Assembly (NCBI RefSeq): GCF_900100705.1
Contig: NZ_FNCH01000004.1
Coordinates: 124,001 to 188,000, forward strand
DNA: 64,000 nt
Reading direction: 5' to 3'
From: Pedobacter terrae
Lineage (GTDB): Bacteria; Bacteroidota; Bacteroidia; Sphingobacteriales; Sphingobacteriaceae
A program made the position numbers and the translations under genes. Below, one piece after another: positions 43,213 to 52,144 of this stretch; within the stretch, counting starts at the first letter, position 1, and every line of letters starts with the position of its first letter. The notes under the pieces were generated by a model. That model was not told the origin of the DNA. It did not search any database and was given only the letters and a program-made list of their open reading frames with translations.

Positions 43213-43409
43213 TTTATTTTTTTTATTATTCTTGCAATTATAGTAAGGATGGTTCCAATAATCAAAACGGTATTCACAAAACAATTGAGCATTCTCCGAG
43301 ATCTTTTAAAATGAAGCTTAAGACTCCCCTGAAGTTAAATATGAGATGCCGTATATAAACATTATAAATGCCAATTATAATTAAGGATATTCCAAATTTT
43401 AAAAGCATG

Positions 43410-44582
43410 TTATTTTATTTTTAATGCCCACAATCCCAAAACTGGGCCAACAGCTAAAACCATATAAAGATAATGCGAATTCATCTCTTTAGCCAAAAGA
43501 TTAATCACCTGAATGCTAATAATCGTAATGGCAAAGCCGATACAATTTACCAGTGTTAAAGAAGTCCCTCTCAGGCTTTCGGGTGCGTGTTTGGCAATTA
43601 AAGAAGAAAACAAGGGCGAATCTGCGGTTCCGGACAAGCCCCAGCAAAACAAAAAGATAAGAAAAGGATAAACAGAGCCGCTGGATAGAAAAAGCGGCGA
43701 GAGCAGACAGCATAACCCCGAAATGGAAAGGGCAATGGTGGCAACTCGTTTTGCACCAAATTTTTGTGAGAGCAAACCGCCAATCATGCAAGATAAACCT
43801 CCCGATGCGATAATTAAGAACGAAAACAGCGGTATATTTAAAGTTGTATGTACATGTTTAGTGTTGTAAAGCAGCAGCATGCCGGGTAAAAAAGCCCAAA
43901 AGGTATAAAGTTCCCACATGTGGCCGAAATAGCCGAAAGCAGCAGATCGAAAATCAGGATCTTTAAATCCGTTAAAACAAGAACGGAAATTGAATTTTTG
44001 TCCGACAGTTCTAAATGGGCCGTTTGGTACAAACCATAAAATAGCAATTGCTCCAGTCAGAGATAAACCCGAAGTAACAAAGATTACATATTGCCAGGTA
44101 AAATTTGCGGTGAATGTTTTCAATAAATGAGGGAAAGCAGTACCCAAAACCAAAGCGCCAACTAAAAAACCTAAGGATTTTCCTAGTCCGTATTTAAAAT
44201 AATCGGATGCTATTTTCATGCCAACGGGGTAAATCCCAGCCAGCATAAAACCAGTTAAAAAGCGAAAAAACAGTAATAAATGGACATCGGGTAGTTCTAA
44301 ACAGATGCCAAGATTAAACAAGGCAGCTGCAATTCCACAGATAAAGAAAACTTTTGAGGGTGAAAAAATATCAGAAATGGCAAAAAAGGCAAATACTAAA
44401 GTTCCGCTAATAAAACCAAACTGCACCATACTGGTTAGACTGGCTAAAAGGTTGGTTTCAGTTGGGAAGTTTTTAACAATATCAGGTAATACCGCATTGC
44501 CAGCAAACCACAAAGATGTACAGAGAAACTGCGCAATAACAATTATAGGGAGAATGGAATTGGTTTTTTTAGTACCGCTCAT
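43410..44582 (-). CDS. MFS transporter
   Basis: About 390 residues from ATG 44582 (MSGTKKTNSILPIIVIAQFL) with roughly 12 hydrophobic segments. RFLTGFMLAGIYPVGMKIASDYF (about 105-127) is the MFS motif between TM4 and TM5, and LVGALVLGTAFPHLL follows. The repeat in the C-terminal half (GGLLSQKFGAKRVATIALSISG) is the loop-2/3-type GxxxD/QRxGxKR motif. It resembles the nitrate/cyanate-like branch, but the substrate is not identifiable. It is on the strand of the sulfurtransferase gene, 198 bp before it. Confidence 0.85.
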   Translation of the reverse strand: MSGTKKTNSILPIIVIAQFLCTSLWFAGNAVLPDIVKNFPTETNLLASLTSMVQFGFISGTLVFAFFAISDIFSPSKVFFICGIAAALFNLGICLELPDVHLLLFFRFLTGFMLAGIYPVGMKIASDYFKYGLGKSLGFLVGALVLGTAFPHLLKTFTANFTWQYVIFVTSGLSLTGAIAILWFVPNGPFRTVGQKFNFRSCFNGFKDPDFRSAAFGYFGHMWELYTFWAFLPGMLLLYNTKHVHTTLNIPLFSFLIIASGGLSCMIGGLLSQKFGAKRVATIALSISGLCCLLSPLFLSSGSVYPFLIFLFCWGLSGTADSPLFSSLIAKHAPESLRGTSLTLVNCIGFAITIISIQVINLLAKEMNSHYLYMVLAVGPVLGLWALKIK

Positions 44583-44823
44583 TTTTAATTTGATGCACAA
44601 TTTTAACTAAAATAAACCTGATTGGACGAAAAGCCCCAATTCTTCATTGGGCTTGTAGGAAAAGCAGGACTTTCGGAACCGATGGAACACAAGGCCTTGC
44701 TTTGCAAAAAAAAAAATGTAACCACCTAAGCCACCTTAGTGCATCTGAGTTTAATGCATCTTTGGTCTTTCAGCTCTTTAAAATTAAAAACCTACGCCCT
44801 TTCTACCCTCAATTTTCTACCTT

Positions 44824-45903
44824 TTAAGAAGCATCATCCTTAATATCAAACTGCGTTTCAACTACTTTTCCTCCTGTGCGTAATTGGTTGCTCAGCATTT
44901 CTTCCTGCTCTCGACGGTTTTTAACAATGTGAATGGCAGAAAACAAAGCTTCGGTAAATGAAGTCGAATCTGCTAAATTTTTACCTGCAATATCGTAACC
45001 TGTTCCATGATCGGGAGAGGTACGGACAAAGTTTAAACCAGCGGTGTAGTTTACGCCATTATGGAAAGCCAATGTTTTAAAAGGAATTAATCCCTGATCA
45101 TGGTACATGGCCAAAACGGCATCAAACTGTTTGTAGCTGCCATTACCGAAAAAGCCATCAGCAGGGTATGGGCCAAAACAAACAATACCTTTATCGTAAG
45201 CTTCCTGGATAGCTGGCGTAATTATTTCAGCTTCCTCGGCGCCTAATAAACCGTTATCGCTGGCGTGTGGGTTTAAGCCCAAAACAGCAATTTTTGGTTT
45301 TTCGATCCAGAAGTCTTTTTTTAAACTTTCGTTAATCAGTTTTAACTTATTTACAATTTTATCTTTTGTAATGGCAGCCGGAACATCTTTCACCGGAATG
45401 TGACCGGTTACCACGCCAACACGTAAATTTTCGCTGATCAGAAACATCAGCACATCTTTACTGCCACTCTTTTCCTGCAGATATTCGGTATGGCCCGGAA
45501 AAGCAAAAGTTTCGGATTGAATATTATGTTTATTAATTGGAGCGGTAACCAAAGCATCTATATCGCCGTTTACCAGGTCGGCTGTTGCACGTTCTAATGA
45601 TAAAAGCGCGTATTTGCCGCCTGTCGCCGTAACCTGACCCAATTCAATTTTTACATCTTCTTCCCAGCAATTGATCATGTTGGCCTTTTTTGGCATGGCC
45701 TGGCTGGCATTGTTGACCACATTAAAACTAAAATCGCCAAGGTTATTTGCTTTTCTATGAAAAGATGAAACTTTGGTATGTCCATAAACGATTGGAGTAC
45801 AATAATTTAAAATGGCAGGATTGGATAATGTTTTAATGATTACCTCTAAACCTATGCCGTTTACGTCGCCTATACTGATGCCAATTTTAAGTTTATTGCT
45901 CAT
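44824..45903 (-). CDS. pdxA: 4-hydroxythreonine-4-phosphate dehydrogenase
   Basis: A 359-residue NAD-dependent enzyme of the DXP-dependent vitamin B6 pathway. KIGISIGDVNGIGLEVIIK (substrate loop) is at the N-terminus; GHTEYLQEKSG, LGLNPHASDNGLLGAEE and AMYHDQGLIPFK carry the metal ligands His and Asp, and VRTSPDHGTGYDIAG is the C-terminal signature. A slightly longer than usual insert follows residue 45. Divergent from rsmA; pdxA-rsmA neighbourhood is conserved in many bacteria. Confidence 0.95.
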   Translation of the reverse strand: MSNKLKIGISIGDVNGIGLEVIIKTLSNPAILNYCTPIVYGHTKVSSFHRKANNLGDFSFNVVNNASQAMPKKANMINCWEEDVKIELGQVTATGGKYALLSLERATADLVNGDIDALVTAPINKHNIQSETFAFPGHTEYLQEKSGSKDVLMFLISENLRVGVVTGHIPVKDVPAAITKDKIVNKLKLINESLKKDFWIEKPKIAVLGLNPHASDNGLLGAEEAEIITPAIQEAYDKGIVCFGPYPADGFFGNGSYKQFDAVLAMYHDQGLIPFKTLAFHNGVNYTAGLNFVRTSPDHGTGYDIAGKNLADSTSFTEALFSAIHIVKNRREQEEMLSNQLRTGGKVVETQFDIKDDAS

Positions 45904-45982
45904 AATTACTGGAAAATTTTAGCGCAAATTACTGATTTTCGATTAAACCCTTTAAAAAAAATGAAACCGTAATAAGCGCAGA

Positions 45983-46015
45983 TTGATCTGCAAAGAAATA
46001 ATAAGCATATCTTTG
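45983..46015 (+). promoter_or_regulatory. Candidate promoter of rsmA
   Basis: TTG at 45983-45985 and a perfect TATCTTTG -7 box at 46008-46015 (22-base spacer), 44 bp before the rsmA start. Confidence 0.5.
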
Positions 46016-46058
46016 CTGACAATTTTAATTTTTAAAATCCCCTTCAGGGGCACGGGGT

Positions 46059-46844
46059 ATGAGTTTAGTAAAAGCAAAAAAACACTTAGGACAACATTTT
46101 TTAACTGATAAAGGCATTGCTAGCCGCATAGTTGAGGCTTTGGTAAATACCGATAAATATAATCAGGTTTTAGAGGTTGGACCAGGAATGGGAATCTTAT
46201 CTGATTTTTTGCTGCAACGTAAAGATTTAACAACTTATCTGATTGATATTGATACTGAATCTTTCCATTTTTTGAATGAAAAATACCCGCAGCTTGGCGA
46301 TCGATTGATAAATGGCGATTTTTTAAAGCTTGATTTTGAGGCCATTTTCCCCGGACAGTTTGCGATTATCGGTAACTTTCCATACAATATCTCATCACAG
46401 ATTTTATTTAAGATTTTAGATAACCGCCATAAAGTAGTAGAAATGGTGGGGATGTTCCAAAAAGAGGTGGCACAGCGTTGCGCAGCACCTGCAGGTAATA
46501 AGGAATACGGTATTTTAAGTGTGTTTTTGCAGGCTTATTATAAAATTGAGTATCTGTTTACGGTTAAGCCAGGTACATTTAATCCACCGCCGAAGGTACA
46601 CTCGGCTGTAATCCGTTTAACCAGAAATGAGGTGGAGAATTTAGACTGCGATGAAAAATTATTCTGGCGGGTGGTTAAGGCTGGTTTTAACCAGCGGAGA
46701 AAAACCTTACGTAATGCCGTTTCTGCAGTAATGCCTAAAGATAAAATGGACGATCATATCTACTTCGAGAAACGTGCCGAGCAGTTAACCGTTGCTGATT
46801 TTGTAGCTTTAACACAGCATGTAAGCGAGTTGATGAAGGCTTAG
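46059..46844 (+). CDS. rsmA: 16S rRNA dimethyladenosine transferase
   Basis: A 261-residue SAM methyltransferase that dimethylates two adjacent adenines near the 3' end of 16S rRNA. KKHLGQHFLTD (7-17), the SAM loop EVGPGMGILSDFLL (about 40-53) and the catalytic IGNFPYNISSQILFK (about 105-119, N-F-P-Y rather than the more common N-L-P-Y) are visible, and FNPPPKVHSAVIRL is the family motif. ATG 46059 directly precedes the conserved N-terminus. Confidence 0.96.
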   Translation: MSLVKAKKHLGQHFLTDKGIASRIVEALVNTDKYNQVLEVGPGMGILSDFLLQRKDLTTYLIDIDTESFHFLNEKYPQLGDRLINGDFLKLDFEAIFPGQFAIIGNFPYNISSQILFKILDNRHKVVEMVGMFQKEVAQRCAAPAGNKEYGILSVFLQAYYKIEYLFTVKPGTFNPPPKVHSAVIRLTRNEVENLDCDEKLFWRVVKAGFNQRRKTLRNAVSAVMPKDKMDDHIYFEKRAEQLTVADFVALTQHVSELMKA

Positions 46845-46918
46845 CAATACAATCGTCATTCTGATCCGATTGCTATCGGATTTATTTCAGGATATTTTTT
46901 GAAGCGCAAATTTTATAG

Positions 46919-47023
46919 ATATGGAAAGCAGGTTTCTGTTGTCTTCGGTTACTGTATTCCCGCTTTTTATTCCAAGTCCGCACTCGTACCTCGTTTACGG
47001 GCTTTTCATTCCAATCGGGTTTA
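46919..47023 (-). repeat. Dispersed intergenic element, copy 3
   Basis: On the minus strand: TAAACCCGATTGGAATGAAA, AGCCCG, a second TTGGAATAAAAAGCGGG, AATACAGTAACCGAAGAC and a CTGCTTTCCATAT end. The TAAACCyGA start, GCrGGA-x-T-x-CArTAACgAAGA middle and CTGCTTTyCA end match copies at 10470 and 23485. A partial GTCATTCTGATCC hairpin sits just left (46857). The rest of 46845-47198 shows no credible gene. Confidence 0.6.
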
Positions 47024-47198
47024 CTTAACAGAAAATACTGCGGGTTTTGTAGGGGAGATTGGTGAAATTGCCAAGCTGTTATTTCGCTAAAGCTGCGTAA
47101 CCCGAAAGTCTGTGCAATAAACCGCCTGCTTTTTCTTGCAAAATCATGATTATTTTCAACTGATTTCTCCTTTCCTTTGCTGCATAATTTTAAGCATC

Positions 47199-47798
47199 AT
47201 GGTTAATTATAGCGAAATTTTCAGCGAACAAGGAATGGATTATCAAACCTATCGTGCATTGGTTGATCAGCTCCTGTTAGAAGGGAAGGCTACTGGTGAT
47301 GTAGCTTACGATTTGCACTATACTAAAATGAATGTGCAGCGGATGAACCGCGTAGATAAAACGGTTAGCTTAAATGATGAGCTGACAGCAGCTATTGATC
47401 ATCTTCAGGAAAACTATAAGTTTTTAGTGATTACCGAAGGCTGGTGTGGCGATGCTGCCCAGATTGTTCCGCTTTTCAATAAAATCGCAACTGCATCGTT
47501 AGGTAAAATTGAGCTAAAATTTGTACTCAGAGATAAAAACCTGCCATTAATTGACGCACATTTAACCAATGGTGGAAGAGCTATTCCGGTTTTGATTGTG
47601 CTGAATCAATCTGCTGATCAGGTTTTAGCAACCTGGGGACCAAGACCGCAAGTTTTACAGGAACTTTTAAAAGAATGGAGAAAGGAAACTTCCGAAATGC
47701 CGATTTTGGCAGAAAAACTTCATGGTTGGTATGCTAAAGACAAAACGCAAACCACACAGGCTGAGTTAACTGCGCTTTTGAAAGGATTGGAGGGGTGA
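47199..47798 (+). CDS. Thioredoxin-family protein with single active-site Cys
   Basis: A 199-residue protein from ATG 47199 (MVNYSEIFSEQGMDYQTYRA). The thioredoxin fold core ITEGWCGDAAQIVPLFNKIA has W-C-G-D-A, so the second Cys of CxxC is absent, as in the thioredoxin-like group of PF14595. LKFVLRDKNLPLIDAHLTNGGRAIPVLIVLN holds the cis-Pro loop. Disulfide reduction is therefore unlikely by the usual mechanism. No signal peptide. Single gene, upstream of a palindromic repeat. Confidence 0.85.
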   Translation: MVNYSEIFSEQGMDYQTYRALVDQLLLEGKATGDVAYDLHYTKMNVQRMNRVDKTVSLNDELTAAIDHLQENYKFLVITEGWCGDAAQIVPLFNKIATASLGKIELKFVLRDKNLPLIDAHLTNGGRAIPVLIVLNQSADQVLATWGPRPQVLQELLKEWRKETSEMPILAEKLHGWYAKDKTQTTQAELTALLKGLEG

Positions 47799-47813
47799 TT
47801 TTTGTGGAATAGT

Positions 47814-47897
47814 CGTCATCTCGACTGAAACGCAGTGAAATGGAGAGATCTGCCTACATAGATTTCTCGACTGCGTTGCACTCCGCTCGAAATGACG
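47814..47897. repeat. CGTCAT..ATGACG palindromic repeat, copy 1
   Basis: CGTCATCTCGACTG and CGCTCGAAATGACG form the ends, with GCAGTGAAATGGAGAGATCT and AGATTTCTCGACTGCGTTGC nearly complementary inside. Same layout as 63354-63447. Confidence 0.65.
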
Positions 47898-47928
47898 ATA
47901 TTGCGAGATAATTCTCGAAAGTAATCTC

Positions 47929-48210
47929 TTAATCAACAGAAGCCGTCAAACCTTCTTGCTGCAAAATCTTCCGGTATACTTCCATTTCCGTAAACGACCC
48001 TTCTAAAACAGGGCATTTACCTTCATTATGCACTTTCCATGCAATTTTTTCGGCCTGCGATTCGTTATAATCCAGGTATTTCATCATGCAGTAGATCACA
48101 TGGTCGAAAGTATTGATCTCATCATTCCACAAAATAAGGCGATGTACGGTTTTTAAGGAAGTTAAAATTTCTTCGAGCGTAAAGGTCTCTTCTTTGGTTT
48201 CTGTAGACAT
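47929..48210 (-). CDS. clpS: ATP-dependent Clp protease adaptor ClpS
   Basis: A 93-residue protein. HRLILWNDEINTFDHVIYCM (about 22-41) is the N-D-x-x-N/T-F-x-x-V motif that reads N-degrons; KIAWKVHNEGKCPVLEGSFTEMEVYRKIL contains the conserved V-H-x-x-G loop. It delivers N-end-rule substrates to ClpA/ClpC. No clpA/C gene is adjacent. Convergent with the thioredoxin-like gene, separated by the palindromic repeat. Confidence 0.95.
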   Translation of the reverse strand: MSTETKEETFTLEEILTSLKTVHRLILWNDEINTFDHVIYCMMKYLDYNESQAEKIAWKVHNEGKCPVLEGSFTEMEVYRKILQQEGLTASVD

Positions 48211-48329
48211 GGTGCAAAAATAAACAATAATTTAGAAGATTTGAGATATTAGATCTGAGATATTAGATTTTAGGATGTTGCAATGATATCTCACTTCTCA
48301 AATCGCACCTCATATCTTTTTTAATTAAC

Positions 48330-48337
48330 TAACTTTG
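48330..48337 (+). promoter_or_regulatory. TAACTTTG -7 box before the second KAS III gene
   Basis: Perfect TAnnTTTG match 22 bp before ATG 48360. No good TTG at -33, so it may be weak. Confidence 0.35.
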
Positions 48338-48359
48338 TTTAACCAAATAATATACGAGT

Positions 48360-49406
48360 ATGCACCAGTCGAAAATTGCAGGAATAGGCTATTACGTTCC
48401 TAAAAATGTTTATACAAATGATGATTTGAGCCGTTTTATGGATACTAACGATGCTTGGATCCAGGAACGTACCGGTATAAAAGAACGCCGTTTTGCCGAT
48501 CGTAATGAGGAAACTACGACTACCATGGGTATCGAAGCGGCTAAAATTGCAATCGAAAGAGCTGGGATTACGGCTAAAGATGTGGATTTTATTGTTTTTG
48601 CCACACTTAGTCCTGATTATTATTTCCCGGGATGTGGTGTATTATTACAGCGGGAAATGGGCATGGGCGAAATCGGCGCTTTAGATATCAGGAACCAATG
48701 TTCTGGCTTTGTTTATGCACTTTCGGTGGCTGATCAGTTTGTAAAAACCGGCATGTATAAAAATGTACTGGTGGTAGGAAGCGAGAAACATTCGTTTGCC
48801 ATGGATTTTGAAACCCGTAGCCGCAATGTCTCTGTAATTTTTGGGGATGGTGCCGGTGCTGTTGTATTACAGCCTACGGATGAAGCCGGAACAGGGATTT
48901 TAAGTACACATTTGCATAGTGATGGTGCAGACGCCGAAATTCTGGCCATGTATTATCCTGGTTCTCATGCCAATAAATGGTTAAATGATAAACCAGCCTA
49001 TCCGGAACAGGAACTGGGTGGATTGTTTATGACCCAGGAAATTTTAGAGAGTGGTGCTGCTTTACCCTATATGGATGGCCCTGCTGTTTTCAAAAAAGCG
49101 GTAGTGAAATTTCCAGAAGTAATTAAAGAGGCTTTAGCAGCAAATAAACTAACGGAAAAAGATATTGATCTATTGGTGCCGCACCAGGCAAACCTGCGTA
49201 TCAGCCAGTATGTACAGCAATTGTTAGGCTTAAACGACGATCAGGTGTTTAATAATATTCAAAAATATGGGAATACTACAGCCGCTTCTGTGCCTATTGC
49301 CTTATGTGAAGCTTGGGAAGCCGGTAAAATCAAAGATGGCGATTTGGTATGCCTCGCTGCGTTTGGATCTGGCTTTACCTGGGCCAGTGCGTTGATTAGG
49401 TGGTAG
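48360..49406 (+). CDS. Second 3-oxoacyl-ACP synthase III-like protein
   Basis: A 348-residue KAS III fold protein. Catalytic Cys114 in IRNQCSGFVYAL, His in LVPHQANLRI and Asn in KYGNTTAAS are all present, so it should be active. It has an insertion around residues 200-235 (HANKWLNDKPAYPEQELGGL) not found in the fabH of the lipid operon. It may prime with another acyl-CoA (branched-chain fatty acids are usual in this group) or act in secondary lipid synthesis. Followed immediately by a telomere-like heptamer array. Confidence 0.88.
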   Translation: MHQSKIAGIGYYVPKNVYTNDDLSRFMDTNDAWIQERTGIKERRFADRNEETTTTMGIEAAKIAIERAGITAKDVDFIVFATLSPDYYFPGCGVLLQREMGMGEIGALDIRNQCSGFVYALSVADQFVKTGMYKNVLVVGSEKHSFAMDFETRSRNVSVIFGDGAGAVVLQPTDEAGTGILSTHLHSDGADAEILAMYYPGSHANKWLNDKPAYPEQELGGLFMTQEILESGAALPYMDGPAVFKKAVVKFPEVIKEALAANKLTEKDIDLLVPHQANLRISQYVQQLLGLNDDQVFNNIQKYGNTTAASVPIALCEAWEAGKIKDGDLVCLAAFGSGFTWASALIRW

Positions 49407-49407
49407 G

Positions 49408-49456
49408 TTTAGGGTTTAGGGTTTAGGGTTTAGGGTTTAGGGTTTAGGGTTTAGGG
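49408..49456 (+). repeat. Seven perfect TTTAGGG heptamers
   Basis: Seven uninterrupted 7-base units beginning one base after the KAS III stop. TTTAGGG is the plant-type telomere unit, but here it is a simple tandem repeat. The 49457-49690 remainder has a GC-rich patch (about 49570-49635) and no gene. Confidence 0.95.
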
Positions 49457-49690
49457 AAAATGCCAAGCAAGTTAGGATAAATAGTTAAGTCAATATTATA
49501 ACTACGTAATTTTAAGCGATTACAAAGAATTCGAGAATCACGAAGTGCTAAACACAGCTAAATCTGTCTCATAGATCTCGCCCTGCCTGTACGGGCCAGG
49601 CACTGCGCGTTGCTTCGATCGATAGGACGGCCGCATTTTCTTAACTACCTTAATTTCTTAATGGTCAACATAATTTAATGCTAAAACAAA

Positions 49691-52144
49691 TTAGTTTTGC
49701 GCTTTAGCGGTTATAAAATCTCCTAAATAACTACATTCACTTGAGGCTACAGCATAAAAAGGAGTTTTACTGTAATTAAATCTTAACTCTTTTAGATAAG
49801 GGTTATTATAATTCGCCTTGATGAAGTTTCTCCATTTTATATCCTTTTTATCATAATAATAAAATGAAAGCGGGTTTGCATTCATGATGATTTGTTTTTG
49901 CAAACATTTTGCCAGCATAAAGGTGCATTTTGCTTTAAAATCGGCATTGGTACTTAGTGCCCTGGCCTTTAAATACCATGCTTTTGCCGTCTGTGCTTTT
50001 TTGTAATCCCCGTCGTATACATATTTCGCGGGATTGCTGTTATCATAAGATGACCAATCGTAACTGATCAGAAACCAGCTGTTACCAAAGTAACCTGTTT
50101 GGTAAACCGCATTCGCCATTTTATAATAATAGAGCGCGGCATTCTTTTTATCACTAACAAGTAGTTTTTGCAAACGAAGCATTTCTGCAGCGAAAGTTTT
50201 TTTTGTGACGGATGCTTTAGCCGTTACATATTTTTTAGGAAAATCGTTAATGGTTTCGATAAATGGATTAGCATAAAGTTTAGTATTCTCCCCGTCTCCG
50301 TACCAGTTTTCGGGAGCAAAATATTTATAACCTGCCGAAACCTTTGCAAACATTTGCACAGCTTTATCGTATTGATGTGTACGTAGGTAAGTGGTACCAT
50401 AAAGCTCATAAAAATCGTCATTTTTCAGTTGGTTTAAAGCCGAAGCGAGTAAACCGATAACATCGTTTGCAGCTGCCTTGGTTTTGTAAAGCGCTAGGCC
50501 CTGCATACTTTTCGGACTCAGATTTTTCTGCCAGAAATTAATGCTCTGGTAACTCATATTCTGGAAAAGAGAGTTTTCTTTCAGCGTTTGGTGGTTCAGA
50601 TCGCCTTTAACCATGGCAAGCGCTGCTTTAGCCGTGTCGCCCAGGTTCAAATAAGCAGGGGCTAATATTTGCTGATAAAAATTCCTCGTCGTTCTGCTGA
50701 AACGTTTATCGGCCTGATCATCATAATCATATTGCCCGTTTGGTTGGTTTTTGTTTTCTGCAAAACGTTTTTCATCCAGCCATTTTAATGTTGGTAATAA
50801 GTCGTTTTCATTAAATGCATTACCTTTTTTGATGTTTTTTGCTTTGATCAGCAAATCGATAATTCGGTATTGGTCGCGCAATCTTTCAGGCAGTTTATCA
50901 GGTTTTAGACTGGCCAGGTAATTTGATGCCACAATATCTTTGTTCTCCATCCAGGATAAATAAGCTGCCGTTAAAGTACCCAGTTCAGGCTGTGGATACT
51001 TCTTTTCCGTAGCCAGCTTTACAGCAAAACTCCTGATTTCGTTTAGGTGTTTTAGATTAACATTTTTTAAACTGTCTTTATATTTTGGATTGCCGTTATC
51101 TGAAAAGTAATAATTATAACCAATTTTGGCAATGTCATTCGCCTCAATAAGATCTTGCTCCAATTTATTTACTTCGCGTACCAGTAAGGTGCCATTCAAC
51201 TGGCTTTTTGGTTCGTAGCTGTAAACCTTGTTGATGCTTTCTATGCCCGAATCGGCATTGCCGAATCCATTTATGGCCCATATATTGGCTTTTTCGTTAT
51301 TGGTTTTGGCATATTTTAAAGCGCCTTGAACTGGTGAACTGGTGTAAAAATAGTTTTTGTAGGCTTGTATCCTCCGCTCCGGATTGCTGGCAAAAACTTT
51401 TGAGAATAAAAAAGCAGCTTCATCCGGGTTGCCCAATCTGCGGATGGATCCGGCATATAAAGCTAATGCCCAACCTTTAACGGCGCTGTTAACTTTACTG
51501 GTTTTAATATACGTTTCATAAGTTGACTTACTCTCTGTATGCATTCCTGCAAAGTGAAACATCCGTTCCGTTTGGTAAGCATAACGTAATTTCAGAAAAT
51601 CATCTTTTTCAGCTGCTGTTAATTTTAATCCTTCCTGGGCTTTGGTAGCCATTGCTGTGGTATCGCGAGGTGTTGCATCCCAAAGGTTAAATGTCACATT
51701 GGCCAACGGCTCGCAGCTTTTGGCAAACTGATAATATTTTAAAGGCGCTTTTTGTTTGCCCAATGCCCGGATAAAACTATTTTGTTGCAGGCTATCAGGT
51801 AATTGTGAGATATTGCCATCAAAATTCACCAACTTCACATCGGTGGCACTGTCTGTTTTATACATCACCTTTAATACATCCTCTTTTTTAATGTCGAGGA
51901 ATTTAGCCCATTCACGGCTATTGATCTCCGGCTCGCTTTCTACATCCGTTTCGCTGTTAAGATAAACCATTTGGTTATAGGCAAAAGGCGAATATTCATC
52001 TCCTTCAATATTGTTATGGAAATAAGAAATATAATAATCGTAAGGGTCTATCTCGCCGCCACAGGCCAGATTTACAGCAATTTCGCCGAAAAAAGTAATC
52101 AGGAATATACTAAAAATCAGTGATAACTTTTTGAAGGTCTTCAT
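49691..52144 (-). CDS. Large exported protein of unknown function
   Basis: An 817-residue protein with an N-terminal hydrophobic signal (LSLIFSIFLITFFGEIAVNLA), then CGGEIDPYDYYISYFHNNI. The body is mostly helical and resembles irregular TPR/SEL1-type repeats (for example GWALALYAGSIRRLGNPDEAAFLFSKVF, about 235-262, and YDKAVQMFAKVSAGYKYF). No catalytic motif is seen. Its ATG lies inside the end of the 341-residue lipoprotein gene (35-bp overlap), so translation is coupled and the two probably act together in the periplasm. I do not recognise the family. Confidence 0.7.
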   Translation of the reverse strand: MKTFKKLSLIFSIFLITFFGEIAVNLACGGEIDPYDYYISYFHNNIEGDEYSPFAYNQMVYLNSETDVESEPEINSREWAKFLDIKKEDVLKVMYKTDSATDVKLVNFDGNISQLPDSLQQNSFIRALGKQKAPLKYYQFAKSCEPLANVTFNLWDATPRDTTAMATKAQEGLKLTAAEKDDFLKLRYAYQTERMFHFAGMHTESKSTYETYIKTSKVNSAVKGWALALYAGSIRRLGNPDEAAFLFSKVFASNPERRIQAYKNYFYTSSPVQGALKYAKTNNEKANIWAINGFGNADSGIESINKVYSYEPKSQLNGTLLVREVNKLEQDLIEANDIAKIGYNYYFSDNGNPKYKDSLKNVNLKHLNEIRSFAVKLATEKKYPQPELGTLTAAYLSWMENKDIVASNYLASLKPDKLPERLRDQYRIIDLLIKAKNIKKGNAFNENDLLPTLKWLDEKRFAENKNQPNGQYDYDDQADKRFSRTTRNFYQQILAPAYLNLGDTAKAALAMVKGDLNHQTLKENSLFQNMSYQSINFWQKNLSPKSMQGLALYKTKAAANDVIGLLASALNQLKNDDFYELYGTTYLRTHQYDKAVQMFAKVSAGYKYFAPENWYGDGENTKLYANPFIETINDFPKKYVTAKASVTKKTFAAEMLRLQKLLVSDKKNAALYYYKMANAVYQTGYFGNSWFLISYDWSSYDNSNPAKYVYDGDYKKAQTAKAWYLKARALSTNADFKAKCTFMLAKCLQKQIIMNANPLSFYYYDKKDIKWRNFIKANYNNPYLKELRFNYSKTPFYAVASSECSYLGDFITAKAQN

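Noticed and set aside
46899-47090. 63-codon open frame after rsmA
   Set aside because: It runs across copy 3 of the dispersed intergenic element and has no family resemblance.
49408-49456. CRISPR array
   Set aside because: The units are 7 bases with no spacers; no cas genes are nearby.
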